The notes under the pieces are model-generated. The model had not been told where the DNA came from. It worked only from the letters and a program-made list of their open reading frames with translations, and did no database searches. A stretch of DNA of 37,979 nucleotides from Candidatus Cloacimonadota bacterium. Lineage in GTDB: Bacteria > Cloacimonadota > Cloacimonadia > Cloacimonadales > JAQVBK01. Positions within the stretch are counted from its first letter, which is position 1. The number at the start of each line of letters is the position of its first letter. The stretch lies in NCBI GenBank assembly GCA_028690365.1, contig JAQVBK010000005.1, forward strand, positions 1 to 37,979. The letters run 5' to 3'. Positions 17,249 to 25,785 of this stretch are shown piece by piece. Made by a program: the position numbers and the translations under genes.

Positions 17249-18874
17249 ATGAACAATTCTACTTATTATTTCAGAGCACCGCAAAATGAACCAGTTAGGG
17301 CTTATTCAGCGAGTTCGTCTGAACGAAAACTGCTTGTTAACGAATTGGCAACCCATTCTAACAGGCGACTTGAAATTCCTTTAATCATCAATGGAAAAGA
17401 AATCTACACTGGAAAAACCGGAAAAGTAGTCATGCCTCACAACCACAGTCAAACTTTGGCTGATTATCACATTGCTACTCCCAAAGAGATCAATATGGCA
17501 ATTGAAGCCTCTTTGCGGGCTAAAGAGAAATGGCTCAAATATCCATGGGTAGAGCGAGCCTCGATAATGATGAAAGCAGCGGAACTGATTGCGGGGAAAT
17601 ACCGCTATCTTCTAAATGCCACCACGATGCTCTGTCAAAGCAAAACAGCACATCAGGCAGAAATTGATGCAATCTGTGAGACCGTAGATTTTCTGAGATT
17701 CAACTCTTTCTTTGCATCGCAGATATTTGAACAACAACCCGAATCTACTGCAGGCACTTTGAATAGAATCGAGTACAGACCTCTGGAAGGTTTCGTTTTA
17801 GCTATAACACCGTTTAATTTTACTGCCATCGCAGCTAATTTAACAACTTCGGTGGCTCTTATGGGCAATACAGTTGTATGGAAGCCGGCATCTACTTCAA
17901 TCTTATCAAATTATTATTTCATGAAAATTTTACAGGAAGCTGGATTGCCGGACGGAGTTATCAACTTTATCCCATCTTCAGGACAGGAAATATCAGAAGT
18001 TGTACTCAAACATCATGAATTAGCAGGAATACATTTCACCGGATCTACAGAAGTATTTAATAAACTGTGGAAATCGACTTCCGATAATCTGAACTTGTAT
18101 AAAGGATATCCAAAGTTAGTAGGAGAAACCGGAGGTAAGAATTTTGTAATCGTTCATGATTCTGCTAACATAGATGAAGCAGTAACTGGACTTATAAGAG
18201 GTGCTTTTGAATATCAGGGGCAAAAATGTTCTGCTGCTTCCAGAGCTTACATTTCAGAAAAAGTTTGGCCTGAATTGAAAGAAAAAATGTTGTCAGAAAT
18301 GAAAAAAGTAAAAATGGGCGATATCTCTAATTTCGAAAATTTCCTTGGTGCCGTTATTGATAGAAAATCTTTTAATACTATAATGAATTATATAAACCTC
18401 GCTAAATCAGACATTGATACCGAAATTATCTGGGGTGGTAACGGAGATGATTCTGTAGGATTTTTTATTGAACCAACTATAATCCTTACAAGTAATCCGC
18501 AATTCACCACCATGAAAGAAGAAATTTTCGGTCCTGTACTTACAGTATACATCTATAAAGACAAAGATTTTGATCAGGTTCTCGACCTTTGTGATAAAAC
18601 CTCTCCCTATTCTCTCACTGGAGCAATATTTGCCAGAGACAAGTATGTCATTGATGGAGTAATTGATAAACTGCGGTATACTGCAGGAAACTTCTATATT
18701 AACGACAAACCTACCGGAGCAGTCGTTGGTCAGCAACCTTTTGGAGGAGGCAGATCTTCCGGAACAAACGATAAAGCAGGAAGTCACCTTAATCTACTGA
18801 GATGGTTAAATCCCAGAACAATCAAAGAGACTTTCTGTTCACCTGTAGACTTTAGATATCCATTTATGAGTTAG
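17249..18874 (+). CDS. pruA: L-glutamate gamma-semialdehyde (P5C) dehydrogenase
   Basis: Oxidises glutamate semialdehyde (open form of pyrroline-5-carboxylate) to glutamate with NAD+, the last step of proline or arginine/ornithine breakdown. The 541-residue protein matches the long ALDH4 type throughout: PFNFTAI and Lys212 (VVWKP) for NAD, FTGST, GETGGKN with catalytic Glu293, GQKCSAASR with catalytic Cys327, and the NFYINDKPTGAVVGQQPFGG and GTNDKAG segments near the end. The ATG at 17249 is chosen because AAAGGGGG precedes it and the protein then begins like its relatives (MNN...NEPV); an in-frame ATG at 17195 would add 18 residues. No proline dehydrogenase lies nearby. The hydrogenase operon starts 20 bases after its stop, which suggests co-transcription and direct use of its NADH. 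Confidence 0.95.
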   Translation: MNNSTYYFRAPQNEPVRAYSASSSERKLLVNELATHSNRRLEIPLIINGKEIYTGKTGKVVMPHNHSQTLADYHIATPKEINMAIEASLRAKEKWLKYPWVERASIMMKAAELIAGKYRYLLNATTMLCQSKTAHQAEIDAICETVDFLRFNSFFASQIFEQQPESTAGTLNRIEYRPLEGFVLAITPFNFTAIAANLTTSVALMGNTVVWKPASTSILSNYYFMKILQEAGLPDGVINFIPSSGQEISEVVLKHHELAGIHFTGSTEVFNKLWKSTSDNLNLYKGYPKLVGETGGKNFVIVHDSANIDEAVTGLIRGAFEYQGQKCSAASRAYISEKVWPELKEKMLSEMKKVKMGDISNFENFLGAVIDRKSFNTIMNYINLAKSDIDTEIIWGGNGDDSVGFFIEPTIILTSNPQFTTMKEEIFGPVLTVYIYKDKDFDQVLDLCDKTSPYSLTGAIFARDKYVIDGVIDKLRYTAGNFYINDKPTGAVVGQQPFGGGRSSGTNDKAGSHLNLLRWLNPRTIKETFCSPVDFRYPFMS

Positions 18875-18894
18875 TTGGAAAACAAGGAGTAATT

Positions 18895-19389
18895 ATGCAA
18901 AATACTGTTGAAAACGATACCAATCTCTATAAACAATTAGAGGCTGTTATTGAAGAAAAGAAATCGATGCAGAACCCGCTTATAGAAATTCTTAGAATTG
19001 CACAGGATATTTTCGGATATCTGCCTCAGGAGGTACAGGAATTTGTATCCGAAAAACTCGGAGTTCCTATAAGCAAAGTATACGGAGTAGTCACCTTCTA
19101 CAATTTTTTCTCAATGAAACCGCGCGGTAAGTATATTATAAATGTTTGCATGGGGACTGCCTGTTATGTAAAAGGCGCACCCCGACTTCTCAAAATGATA
19201 GAAGACGAACTTAATTGCAAACTAGGCGAGACAACCGAAGATAAGATGTTTACAATCTCTGCGGTAAGATGCGTGGGTGCTTGTTCCCTTGCTCCCGTAT
19301 TTGTTATTGGAGAGGAAACCTTCGGCAGGATAGAAAATCAGAAAAAAGTACATGAAATTCTGGAAAAATATAAAAACAATAAAGATTAA
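18895..19389 (+). CDS. hndA: Hydrogenase NuoE-like subunit 1 (HndA/HydC type)
   Basis: A thioredoxin-like [2Fe-2S] subunit of 164 residues that carries electrons from the flavin subunit. The four cluster cysteines are Cys85, Cys90, Cys126 and Cys130 (CMGTAC and CVGAC). The N-terminal helical part (LIEILRIAQDIFGYLPQEVQ, VYGVVTFYNFF) is typical of NuoE/HndA. AAGGAG precedes the ATG. It is the first gene of the hydrogenase operon, before hndB and hndC, and is distinct from the second NuoE-like gene at 21660. It should act in the cytoplasm as part of the multi-subunit hydrogenase. Confidence 0.93.
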   Translation: MQNTVENDTNLYKQLEAVIEEKKSMQNPLIEILRIAQDIFGYLPQEVQEFVSEKLGVPISKVYGVVTFYNFFSMKPRGKYIINVCMGTACYVKGAPRLLKMIEDELNCKLGETTEDKMFTISAVRCVGACSLAPVFVIGEETFGRIENQKKVHEILEKYKNNKD

Positions 19390-19407
19390 TAAACAATCGG
19401 AGGAATC

Positions 19408-19776
19408 ATGAAAACTTTAGCAGACTTGAAAAAGATCAGAGAAAAAGCACAGGAGGAAATGAAACTCCGCAGTTCTGAAAACAGAGTCAAGGTGGTTGTA
19501 GGAATGGGTACTTCAGGAATTGCAATGGGCGCCAGAGAAGTAATGAAAACATTTCTGGATGAAATAGCCAAAAGACAACTGACTGATGTAATCGTCACAC
19601 AAACAGGAGAAAAGGGATTATCTTCAATGGAGCCGGTTGTAGACATCATTGAGAATGGTAAACCTATAATTACCTACGGCTTTGTAAATAACGAAAAAGC
19701 AAAAAAAATCGTCGCAGAACATATTGTTAATGGCAATGTAGTATCTGAATTTGTAGTTGTTTCCGATGATAAATAG
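19408..19776 (+). CDS. hndB: HndB-like subunit without cysteines
   Basis: A 122-residue protein with the HndB layout: N-terminal helix (LADLKKIREKAQEEMKLR) then a thioredoxin-like [2Fe-2S]-ferredoxin fold (VKVVVGMGTSGIAMGAREVM, DVIVTQTGEKGLSSMEPVV). In HndB proteins known to carry a [2Fe-2S] cluster the corresponding motifs hold cysteines (GMGTCGIAAGAR and TQTGCxGxC). Here Ser and Glu replace them and the whole protein contains no cysteine, so it cannot bind the cluster by cysteine. The fold seems kept, so a structural or assembly role in the complex is likely. It has a strong ribosome binding site (GGAGG) and lies between hndA and hndC with short gaps. Confidence 0.88.
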   Translation: MKTLADLKKIREKAQEEMKLRSSENRVKVVVGMGTSGIAMGAREVMKTFLDEIAKRQLTDVIVTQTGEKGLSSMEPVVDIIENGKPIITYGFVNNEKAKKIVAEHIVNGNVVSEFVVVSDDK

Positions 19777-19784
19777 GAGGACTG

Positions 19785-21647
19785 ATGTCTGTAAATAGAG
19801 TTGATGTCCTACTTTGCTGCGGTTCCGGTTGTATTTCTGCCGGAGCTTTGAAGATCAGGGACAAAATGAAAGAAGTTTTGAAAGAAAAGGATATTTTGCA
19901 TGAAGTAAACATCATTGAAACAGGATGTATGGGTCCTTGTGATTACGGTCCGGTGATGATGATATATCCTGAAGGAATTTTCTATAAAAAGCTGACAGTC
20001 GATGATGTCGAAGAGATAGTTGACGAACATTTTCTGAAGGGTAGACCTGTTAAAAGACTCATGATGACTGAAAACAGTGGCAAAGTCGTAACTGCTACCA
20101 AAGATATACCTTTCTACAAAAAACAGGTAAAAGTGGCTTTGGAAAACTGTGGATATCTTAATCCTGAGAGCATAGAAGAATATATAGCTTTGGGTGGCTA
20201 TGAAGCACTTGGTAAAATACTGACAGAAATGACACCCGAATCAGTAATTGACACAGTAAAAAAATCCGGTCTCAGGGGAAGAGGTGGCGGCGGTTTCTCT
20301 ACCGGTGCAAAATGGGGATTTGTCCGCAGTGCAAAGGGTAGTCCAAAATACGTTATATGTAATGGAGATGAAGGAGACCCCGGAGCTTTCATGGATAGGT
20401 CTCTTTTGGAAGGAGATCCTCACAGAGTATTAGAAGGAATAATAATTGCAGGTTACGCTGTTGGAGCTGAGAAGGCTTTTTTCTACATCAGAGCTGAGTA
20501 TCCGCTTGCTATCAATCGAATTAAATTGGCTATTGCAAAAGCAAAAGAAGTTGGATTGCTAGGTGAGAATATTTTCGGATCAGGCTTTTCATTCGATGCA
20601 GAAGTAAGAACCGGAGCTGGAGCATTTGTATGCGGAGAAGAAACCGCTCTGATTGCATCAATCCAGGGAGAAAGAGGTCAACCGGTATCAAAGCCTCCTT
20701 TCCCTGCTAATAAAGGATTATGGAATCAACCCACTCTTGTCAACAATGTTGAGACAATAGCAAATCTTTCCACTATTTTCAGGAAGGGAGCTGAGTGGTT
20801 TGCCGGAATGGGAACGGAAACAAGTAAAGGTACAAAAGTATTTGCTCTAACCGGTGATTTGAAAAACACTGGATTGGTTGAAGTCCCAATGGGAATAAGT
20901 CTACATGATCTAATTTTTGATGTTGGCGGTGGAATATCCGGTGGCGGAAAATTTAAAGCTGTTCAATTGGGTGGACCTTCCGGTGGGTGTTTAACTTCAG
21001 ATCATCTTGATGTCAAAATCAATTATGAATCTTTGAAAGAAAAAGGAGCAATGATGGGCTCCGGTGGTGTCATTGTCATGAATGACAGCAATTGTATGGT
21101 CAATGTGGCAAAATTCTTCCTGGAATTTTCTGTCGAAGAATCTTGCGGAAAATGTTCCCCTTGTCGTCTTGGCTTAAAACAAATGCACGGAATTCTGGAT
21201 AGGATAACAAAAGGAGAGGGTGAACCAGGTGACATTGAGAAACTGGAAAAACTTGGAAATACGATCAAACAAACATCATTGTGCGGTCTGGGTCAAACTG
21301 CCCCCAATCCTGTTCTTAGTACAATCAGATACTTTAGGAACGAGTATGAATCCCACATTAAAGATAAGAGCTGTGCAGCTAAAGTCTGTACCGCTCTCAT
21401 AAATTTTTCAATTGATAAAGACAAATGTATCGGATGTTCTCTGTGTGCTCAAAAATGCCCTGTTAAATGTATAGATGGTAACAGAGAGAAAAAATACACT
21501 ATTGATCAGATTAACTGTGTTCAATGCGGTAGCTGTATGGATGTCTGTCCGGTCAAAGCAATTAATAAAATTCCCGGAATGCATCCTCTGATGATTGCCC
21601 ACAAACAGAAACTAAAGTTCAATCATTCCAATCTGGATGAAGATTAA
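19785..21647 (+). CDS. hndC: Hydrogenase diaphorase subunit 1, NuoF-like with ferredoxin domain (HndC/HydB type)
   Basis: The flavin subunit that exchanges electrons with NAD(P)H, in some relatives the site of flavin-based electron bifurcation. The 620 residues have an N-terminal thioredoxin-like [2Fe-2S] domain (Cys11/Cys12, Cys16, Cys48, Cys52), a FMN/NADH domain ([42 protein letters not shown]), a [4Fe-4S] site (Cys454, Cys457, Cys460 and Cys500), and a C-terminal two-cluster ferredoxin domain (Cys548/551/554/558 and Cys578/581/584/588). DEGDPGAFMDR marks the hydrogenase-associated HndC/HydB branch rather than complex I. All cluster ligands are intact. It is nine bases after hndB. Confidence 0.95.
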   Translation: MSVNRVDVLLCCGSGCISAGALKIRDKMKEVLKEKDILHEVNIIETGCMGPCDYGPVMMIYPEGIFYKKLTVDDVEEIVDEHFLKGRPVKRLMMTENSGKVVTATKDIPFYKKQVKVALENCGYLNPESIEEYIALGGYEALGKILTEMTPESVIDTVKKSGLRGRGGGGFSTGAKWGFVRSAKGSPKYVICNGDEGDPGAFMDRSLLEGDPHRVLEGIIIAGYAVGAEKAFFYIRAEYPLAINRIKLAIAKAKEVGLLGENIFGSGFSFDAEVRTGAGAFVCGEETALIASIQGERGQPVSKPPFPANKGLWNQPTLVNNVETIANLSTIFRKGAEWFAGMGTETSKGTKVFALTGDLKNTGLVEVPMGISLHDLIFDVGGGISGGGKFKAVQLGGPSGGCLTSDHLDVKINYESLKEKGAMMGSGGVIVMNDSNCMVNVAKFFLEFSVEESCGKCSPCRLGLKQMHGILDRITKGEGEPGDIEKLEKLGNTIKQTSLCGLGQTAPNPVLSTIRYFRNEYESHIKDKSCAAKVCTALINFSIDKDKCIGCSLCAQKCPVKCIDGNREKKYTIDQINCVQCGSCMDVCPVKAINKIPGMHPLMIAHKQKLKFNHSNLDED

Positions 21648-21659
21648 AGAGGAGACAAT

Positions 21660-22121
21660 ATGTACGAAAATATTATTCATAAGCACAAACCTGCCCCAGA
21701 CAATTTGATCTACATACTACATGATATACAGGATTGTCATCCTCAGCATTATATAACAGAAACAGCTGCAACAGAAGTGGCTCACTATCTCAATGTTCCT
21801 GTTTCTCATGTTTATGGAGTTATCACTTTCTACACAATGTTCAGTACTAAACCTAGAGGGAAAAATATTATCAGACTTTGTGAATCACCACCCTGTCACT
21901 TAAAAGGTTCTGACAATATTCTCAGAAAATTGAAAGAATTACTCAAAATAAAGAAGACCGGTGAAACTTCTGCTGATGGATTATTCACTCTTGAAACATG
22001 TGCTTGTCTCGGAGTATGCGGAAATGCTCCGGTGATCATGGTAAATGAAACAGTATATGGTGACCTAACCGAAGATAAAGTGGAAGTAATTATCGAAAAA
22101 GTTCGAGGGGGAAAATCATGA
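21660..22121 (+). CDS. NuoE-like subunit 2
   Basis: A second thioredoxin-like [2Fe-2S] subunit, 153 residues, with cluster cysteines Cys74, Cys79, Cys116 and Cys120 (CESPPC and CLGVC). The core VYGVITFYTMFSTKPRGKNIIRLCESPPCHLKG is closer in detail to NuoE of complex I or formate dehydrogenase (CESPPCH) than to the HndA at 18895 (CMGTACYVKG). It overlaps the following NuoF-like gene by four bases (ATGA), so the two form a second translationally coupled diaphorase module in the same operon. It probably serves as an additional electron entry or exit point. Confidence 0.92.
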   Translation: MYENIIHKHKPAPDNLIYILHDIQDCHPQHYITETAATEVAHYLNVPVSHVYGVITFYTMFSTKPRGKNIIRLCESPPCHLKGSDNILRKLKELLKIKKTGETSADGLFTLETCACLGVCGNAPVIMVNETVYGDLTEDKVEVIIEKVRGGKS

Positions 22122-23689
22122 AATTCTACCGAACACACATATTAATCGGAGTAGATGAATACTCAATCCAGTCCGGAGTTGATAAGATTCAGCAAGCTCT
22201 CAGGCAGGAACTGTCAAAGTATAAACTTGAAGATGAGATTGGTATCCTCGAAACTGGATCTCTGGGTTATTTCCGGCAAGGTGTATGTTTCTCGGTCTTC
22301 CCCGATAACATTACTTATGTGAATGTGAAAATTGAAGATATTGCCGAACTCGTCAGTGAACACTTTTTGAAAGGCAGACCTCTGCGACGACTCATTCTCA
22401 AAGAAGTAAAAAACAATTCTTACGACTTCAATTACAAAAAGAGAATAGTGTTAGAAAATTCAGGACTGATAAATCCTGAGAGTATTGATGATTATCTTGG
22501 GGTTGGTGGTTATGAGGCTTTGGAAAAAGCTCTTACTGAAATGAAACCATCTGACATTATCACCGAAGTAAAAAACTCCGGTTTGAGAGGACGTGGCGGT
22601 GCCGGTTTTCCGACCGGTTTAAAATGGAGCTTTACTGCACCTATAGATTCAGATCAGAAATATCTGGTTATAAATGCTGATGAAGGAGAACCAGGAACCT
22701 TCAAAGACAGATTGATTATGGAAGGTGATCCACACAAATTGCTGGAAGGAATAATGATTACTTGTTATGCAATTGGAGCATCTAAAGCTTATATCTATAT
22801 TCGCGGTGAATACAAACTTTGTATTCAAAGATTGCAAAAAGCAATTGATCAGGCAAGAGAATATGGACTTCTGGGTAAGAACATATTTGGTTGTGGACTT
22901 GACCTTGATATTGATATCAAGGTTGGAGCCGGAGCATATGTATGCGGAGAAGAAACTGCACTTATAGAATCTCTGGAAGGGAAAAGAGGTAATCCTCGCC
23001 TAAAACCACCCTTCCCTGGCGTAAAGGGAGTTTGGCAAAAACCTACCGTTGTTAACAATGTTGAAACTATTGCTAATGTACCTTCCATTATAAAAAAGGG
23101 TGCAGACTGGTTTGCTGCAATAGGTCCTAAAAAATCAACCGGTACAAAGGTTTATACTATTATGGGTGATGTTAACATGCCCGGTCTTACTGAAGTAGAA
23201 ATGGGTACGACTCTTAGAACTATTATAGATAATTATGCCGGTGGAATGAAAGATGGAAGCGGTTTCAAAGCTGCTCTGGTCGGTGGAGCTGCCGGAGCTT
23301 TCATCCCTGAAGATCAGCTTGACATTCAAATGGATTATGAGAGTCTGAAAGATTTTTCAGCAGTATTAGGTTCCGGGGCAATATTGGTGCTGAATAAAGA
23401 TACAGACATTACACAGATGCTTTATTCAATCATAAAATTCTTCCGGCATGAATCGTGTGGGAAATGCTCACCTTGTCGCCTGGGAACACAGAAACTGATG
23501 AAATTGATGAAAATTATCAGAAAAGATGGTAACGATAAGCTCTTGGATGAATTGTTAACTACCGCTCAGGTAATGGCAGAAACTTCTTTCTGTGCATTGG
23601 GACAATCACCTATCCTGCCAATAAAAAGTGCTTTAAACAATTTCAGATCAGAGTTTTTAGAAAAGAAAATACAGTCGGAGGAAAAATGA
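22118..23689 (+). CDS. NuoF-like diaphorase subunit 2, simplified
   Basis: A 523-residue flavin subunit with the NADH/FMN domain ([45 protein letters not shown]) and the [4Fe-4S] site (Cys447, Cys450, Cys453, Cys492). [11 protein letters not shown] is the complex I/formate-dehydrogenase version. Compared with the first diaphorase, the N-terminal thioredoxin-like domain remains as sequence but its cluster cysteines are gone ([29 protein letters not shown]), and the C-terminal two-cluster ferredoxin domain is absent. Electrons therefore would pass only through FMN, the [4Fe-4S] cluster and its NuoE partner. It overlaps its neighbours on both sides by four bases. Confidence 0.93.
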   Translation: MKFYRTHILIGVDEYSIQSGVDKIQQALRQELSKYKLEDEIGILETGSLGYFRQGVCFSVFPDNITYVNVKIEDIAELVSEHFLKGRPLRRLILKEVKNNSYDFNYKKRIVLENSGLINPESIDDYLGVGGYEALEKALTEMKPSDIITEVKNSGLRGRGGAGFPTGLKWSFTAPIDSDQKYLVINADEGEPGTFKDRLIMEGDPHKLLEGIMITCYAIGASKAYIYIRGEYKLCIQRLQKAIDQAREYGLLGKNIFGCGLDLDIDIKVGAGAYVCGEETALIESLEGKRGNPRLKPPFPGVKGVWQKPTVVNNVETIANVPSIIKKGADWFAAIGPKKSTGTKVYTIMGDVNMPGLTEVEMGTTLRTIIDNYAGGMKDGSGFKAALVGGAAGAFIPEDQLDIQMDYESLKDFSAVLGSGAILVLNKDTDITQMLYSIIKFFRHESCGKCSPCRLGTQKLMKLMKIIRKDGNDKLLDELLTTAQVMAETSFCALGQSPILPIKSALNNFRSEFLEKKIQSEEK

Positions 23690-25500
23690 AGATGATATCA
23701 GTAACAATAAATGATGTAACCCTTGAAGTTCAGGAAAACACAACAATTCTTCAGGCAGCTAAGAAAGCCGGATTCTCAATACCCACACTCTGTTATCACG
23801 AAGATTTGAAACCTACTTCCGCATGTGGAATTTGTGTGGTAGAAGTAGAAGGTTCGCCAACTCCTAAAAGATCATGTTCAACCCCGGTTTGGGAAGGGAT
23901 GAAAGTAAAAACTAATACAAAACATTTGCGAGAACTCAGAAAATCATTATTGGAGCTGATTCTTGCAGATCATGACGTCTCCTGTCCTACCTGCGTGGCA
24001 AATGGCAAATGTGAATTACAGAGTCTGGCATATACAATGAACATTGATACAACCAAAATTACACCATTACTCCAGAGACGAGAGGTAGATTACTCAAGCT
24101 ATTCTATCGTGAGAGATCCAAACAAATGTATTAACTGTGGAAGGTGTATTCAGGTATGCAGTGAACTACAAACCGTAAATGCATTAACTTTCTCCGGACG
24201 AGGTTTTGATTCTGTGGTGGATACAGCCTTCAATCTGGGCATGTCTAACAGTGTTTGTGTAAACTGTGGACAATGTACGGTCTATTGTCCTACCGGAGCT
24301 CTACGTGAGAAAGATGATACAGATTTTGTTTGGGAAGCACTTATGGATGAGAAGAAACATGTTATAGTACAGGAAGCACCTTCAATCAGAGCATCTCTTG
24401 GTGAAGAATTCGGAATGGAATTTGCCGAAATCAACATTGGAAAAATGTACGCAGCTCTGAAGAGATTGGGCTTTAATGCTATATTCGATACTAATTTCTC
24501 AGCCGACTTAACAATCATCGAAGAAGGAACTGAAGTTATAAACCGAATTCTGAACAACGGCAAGCTACCGTGCATAACTTCATGTTCACCGGGATGGATT
24601 AAATTCATGGAAACTTTTTTCCCTGATCTGGCCTGCAATGTATCTACCGCAAAATCACCTCAACAAATGATGGGAGCATTGGCAAAAACATACTATGCTC
24701 AGAAACAGGGAATAGATCCCGCCAACATTGTTTCAGTTTCAATTATGCCCTGTACTGCAAAGAAGTTTGAAAGTAAGAGATCAGAACATTCTGATTCCGG
24801 CTATAACGATGTTGACTATGTTCTGACCACCCGAGAATTTATAAGAATGTTGAAAGAAGCAGGGATAAATCTTAAAGATCTTCCGGAAGAAGAGCCCTTC
24901 TACGCTATGTCAGAGCACACAGGTGCCGGTACAATTTTTGGAGCAACCGGTGGAGTTATGGAAGCTGCACTTCGCTCAGTATATTTCTTAACTTCCGGCA
25001 AGAATCTTGAAGACGTAGAAATAAAAGCTGTCAGAGGGTTGAAAGGAATTAAAGAAGCAGAAGTTGATATCCCTCTGAAAAAAGAGGTAGCAGATAAGGT
25101 TGGAGCAGACACTTTTAAAGCAAAGGTCGCAGTTGCTCATGGACTTGGCAATGCCCGAAAATTGATGGAGAAAATTCAGGAACAGATCAAAGAAACCGGC
25201 AAAAGCGAATATACCTTCGTCGAAATTATGGCTTGTCCGGGAGGATGTGTTGGTGGCGGCGGTCAACCTTTTGGAAACTCCATGGCTATGCGTGCCAGAC
25301 GAGGTGAATCTCTTTACAATGATGACAGAAAACTAAAACACAGACAATCTCATGAAAACGACTCAGTGTGGCAGCTTTACAAAGATTTTATCGGAGAACC
25401 CGGATCAGAAAAAGCGCACAAACTCCTTCATACACATTATTATGAAAGAGATCAGTTTAAAGGACAAGTAGTAGAAGAAATTAAGTGTAAACACAGTTAA
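23686..25500 (+). CDS. hydA: [FeFe]-hydrogenase catalytic subunit HydA
   Basis: The H2-forming subunit of the complex, 604 residues. In order: a [2Fe-2S] domain (Cys36, 47, 50, 64), a His-Cys [4Fe-4S] site (His96, Cys100, 103, 109), two [4Fe-4S] clusters (Cys148/151/154/158 and Cys191/194/197/201), then the H-cluster domain with L1 TSCSPGW (298-304), L2 MPCTAKKFE (354-362) and L3 MACPGGCVGGGGQP (515-528). In Clostridium pasteurianum CpI L1 reads TSCCPGW; here the position before Pro is Ser301. The rest of the active site is standard. The TmHydA-type extra C-terminal [2Fe-2S] domain is missing. The ATG overlaps the upstream stop (ATGA); an ATG six bases later fits the ribosome binding site spacing slightly better. 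The operon ends in a terminator-like hairpin 10 bases after the stop. Confidence 0.96.
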   Translation: MKMISVTINDVTLEVQENTTILQAAKKAGFSIPTLCYHEDLKPTSACGICVVEVEGSPTPKRSCSTPVWEGMKVKTNTKHLRELRKSLLELILADHDVSCPTCVANGKCELQSLAYTMNIDTTKITPLLQRREVDYSSYSIVRDPNKCINCGRCIQVCSELQTVNALTFSGRGFDSVVDTAFNLGMSNSVCVNCGQCTVYCPTGALREKDDTDFVWEALMDEKKHVIVQEAPSIRASLGEEFGMEFAEINIGKMYAALKRLGFNAIFDTNFSADLTIIEEGTEVINRILNNGKLPCITSCSPGWIKFMETFFPDLACNVSTAKSPQQMMGALAKTYYAQKQGIDPANIVSVSIMPCTAKKFESKRSEHSDSGYNDVDYVLTTREFIRMLKEAGINLKDLPEEEPFYAMSEHTGAGTIFGATGGVMEAALRSVYFLTSGKNLEDVEIKAVRGLKGIKEAEVDIPLKKEVADKVGADTFKAKVAVAHGLGNARKLMEKIQEQIKETGKSEYTFVEIMACPGGCVGGGGQPFGNSMAMRARRGESLYNDDRKLKHRQSHENDSVWQLYKDFIGEPGSEKAHKLLHTHYYERDQFKGQVVEEIKCKHS

Positions 25501-25510
25501 TAAACGTTGA

Positions 25511-25527
25511 GTCCCCCTTTGGGGGAC
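25511..25527 (+). terminator. Terminator after the hydrogenase operon
   Basis: GTCCCCC and GGGGGAC form a perfect 7-pair stem with a TTT loop, 10 bases after the hydA stop, followed by a T-rich but broken tract (ATCTTATTGTTT). It is likely the 3' end of the pruA-hydA transcript and separates it from the maturation operon. Confidence 0.75.
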
Positions 25528-25586
25528 ATCTTATTGTTTAGTTGTGTATCCTATATAAATATGTTGTTTGTAAATTTGATAAAAAA

Positions 25587-25785
25587 AGAGATATTTTAAT
25601 CATCTCTAGAAAAAATTACTCTTTTGTTTGATATGAAAGAGCTGAAAATTAATGTAATTAACTTTGTCTGTTATCGGATTTTCTAATAACCGGCAATAGA
25701 ATTCTCGGCAACCTAAGGTGCAGGTTAATTCTAACACCAAGGGATGACGGACCCTTACCTTCATCTCTTGGATGGAGGTTTTTTT
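25587..25785 (+). promoter_or_regulatory. Structured leader of the maturation operon with terminator-embedded ribosome binding site
   Basis: About 200 bases without a gene but rich in hairpins. From the 5' side: AGAGAT/ATCTCT (25587-25607), CTCTTT/AAAGAG (25619-25641), GTTAT/ATAAC (25671-25690), a GGT...ACC stem enclosing GTTA-ATTC-TAAC (25717-25738), AAGGG-8 bases-CCCTT (25739-25756), and directly after it ACCTTCATC-TCTTG-GATGGAGGT (25757-25779), a 9-pair stem with one G-T pair followed by T7 and then the ATG of the TM1266-type gene. The last element has all parts of an intrinsic terminator, yet its 3' arm contains GGAGG, the only Shine-Dalgarno for that gene. Such a layout allows control of both transcription and translation. 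The upstream segment GGCAACC...GGTGC recalls pieces of the S-box but does not fit any aptamer I know. Confidence 0.55.

Noticed and set aside
21660-23689. Recent tandem duplication of the first diaphorase module
   Set aside because: Motifs of the second module belong to a different subfamily (complex I/FDH type) and domain content differs, so separate origin is more likely.
25676-25756. S-box (SAM-I) or cobalamin riboswitch before the TM1266-type gene
   Set aside because: GGCAACC, GGTGC and ACGGACCC look like fragments of these aptamers, but the S-box parts GGAGGGA and GGCCC and the cobalamin parts AGGGAA and GCCACTG are missing, and stem order does not fit. It is kept only as an unidentified structured leader.
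25744-25785. Longer TM1266-type protein from ATG 25744
   Set aside because: It would translate the hairpins and add 14 residues not found in the family; GGAGG suits the ATG at 25786.
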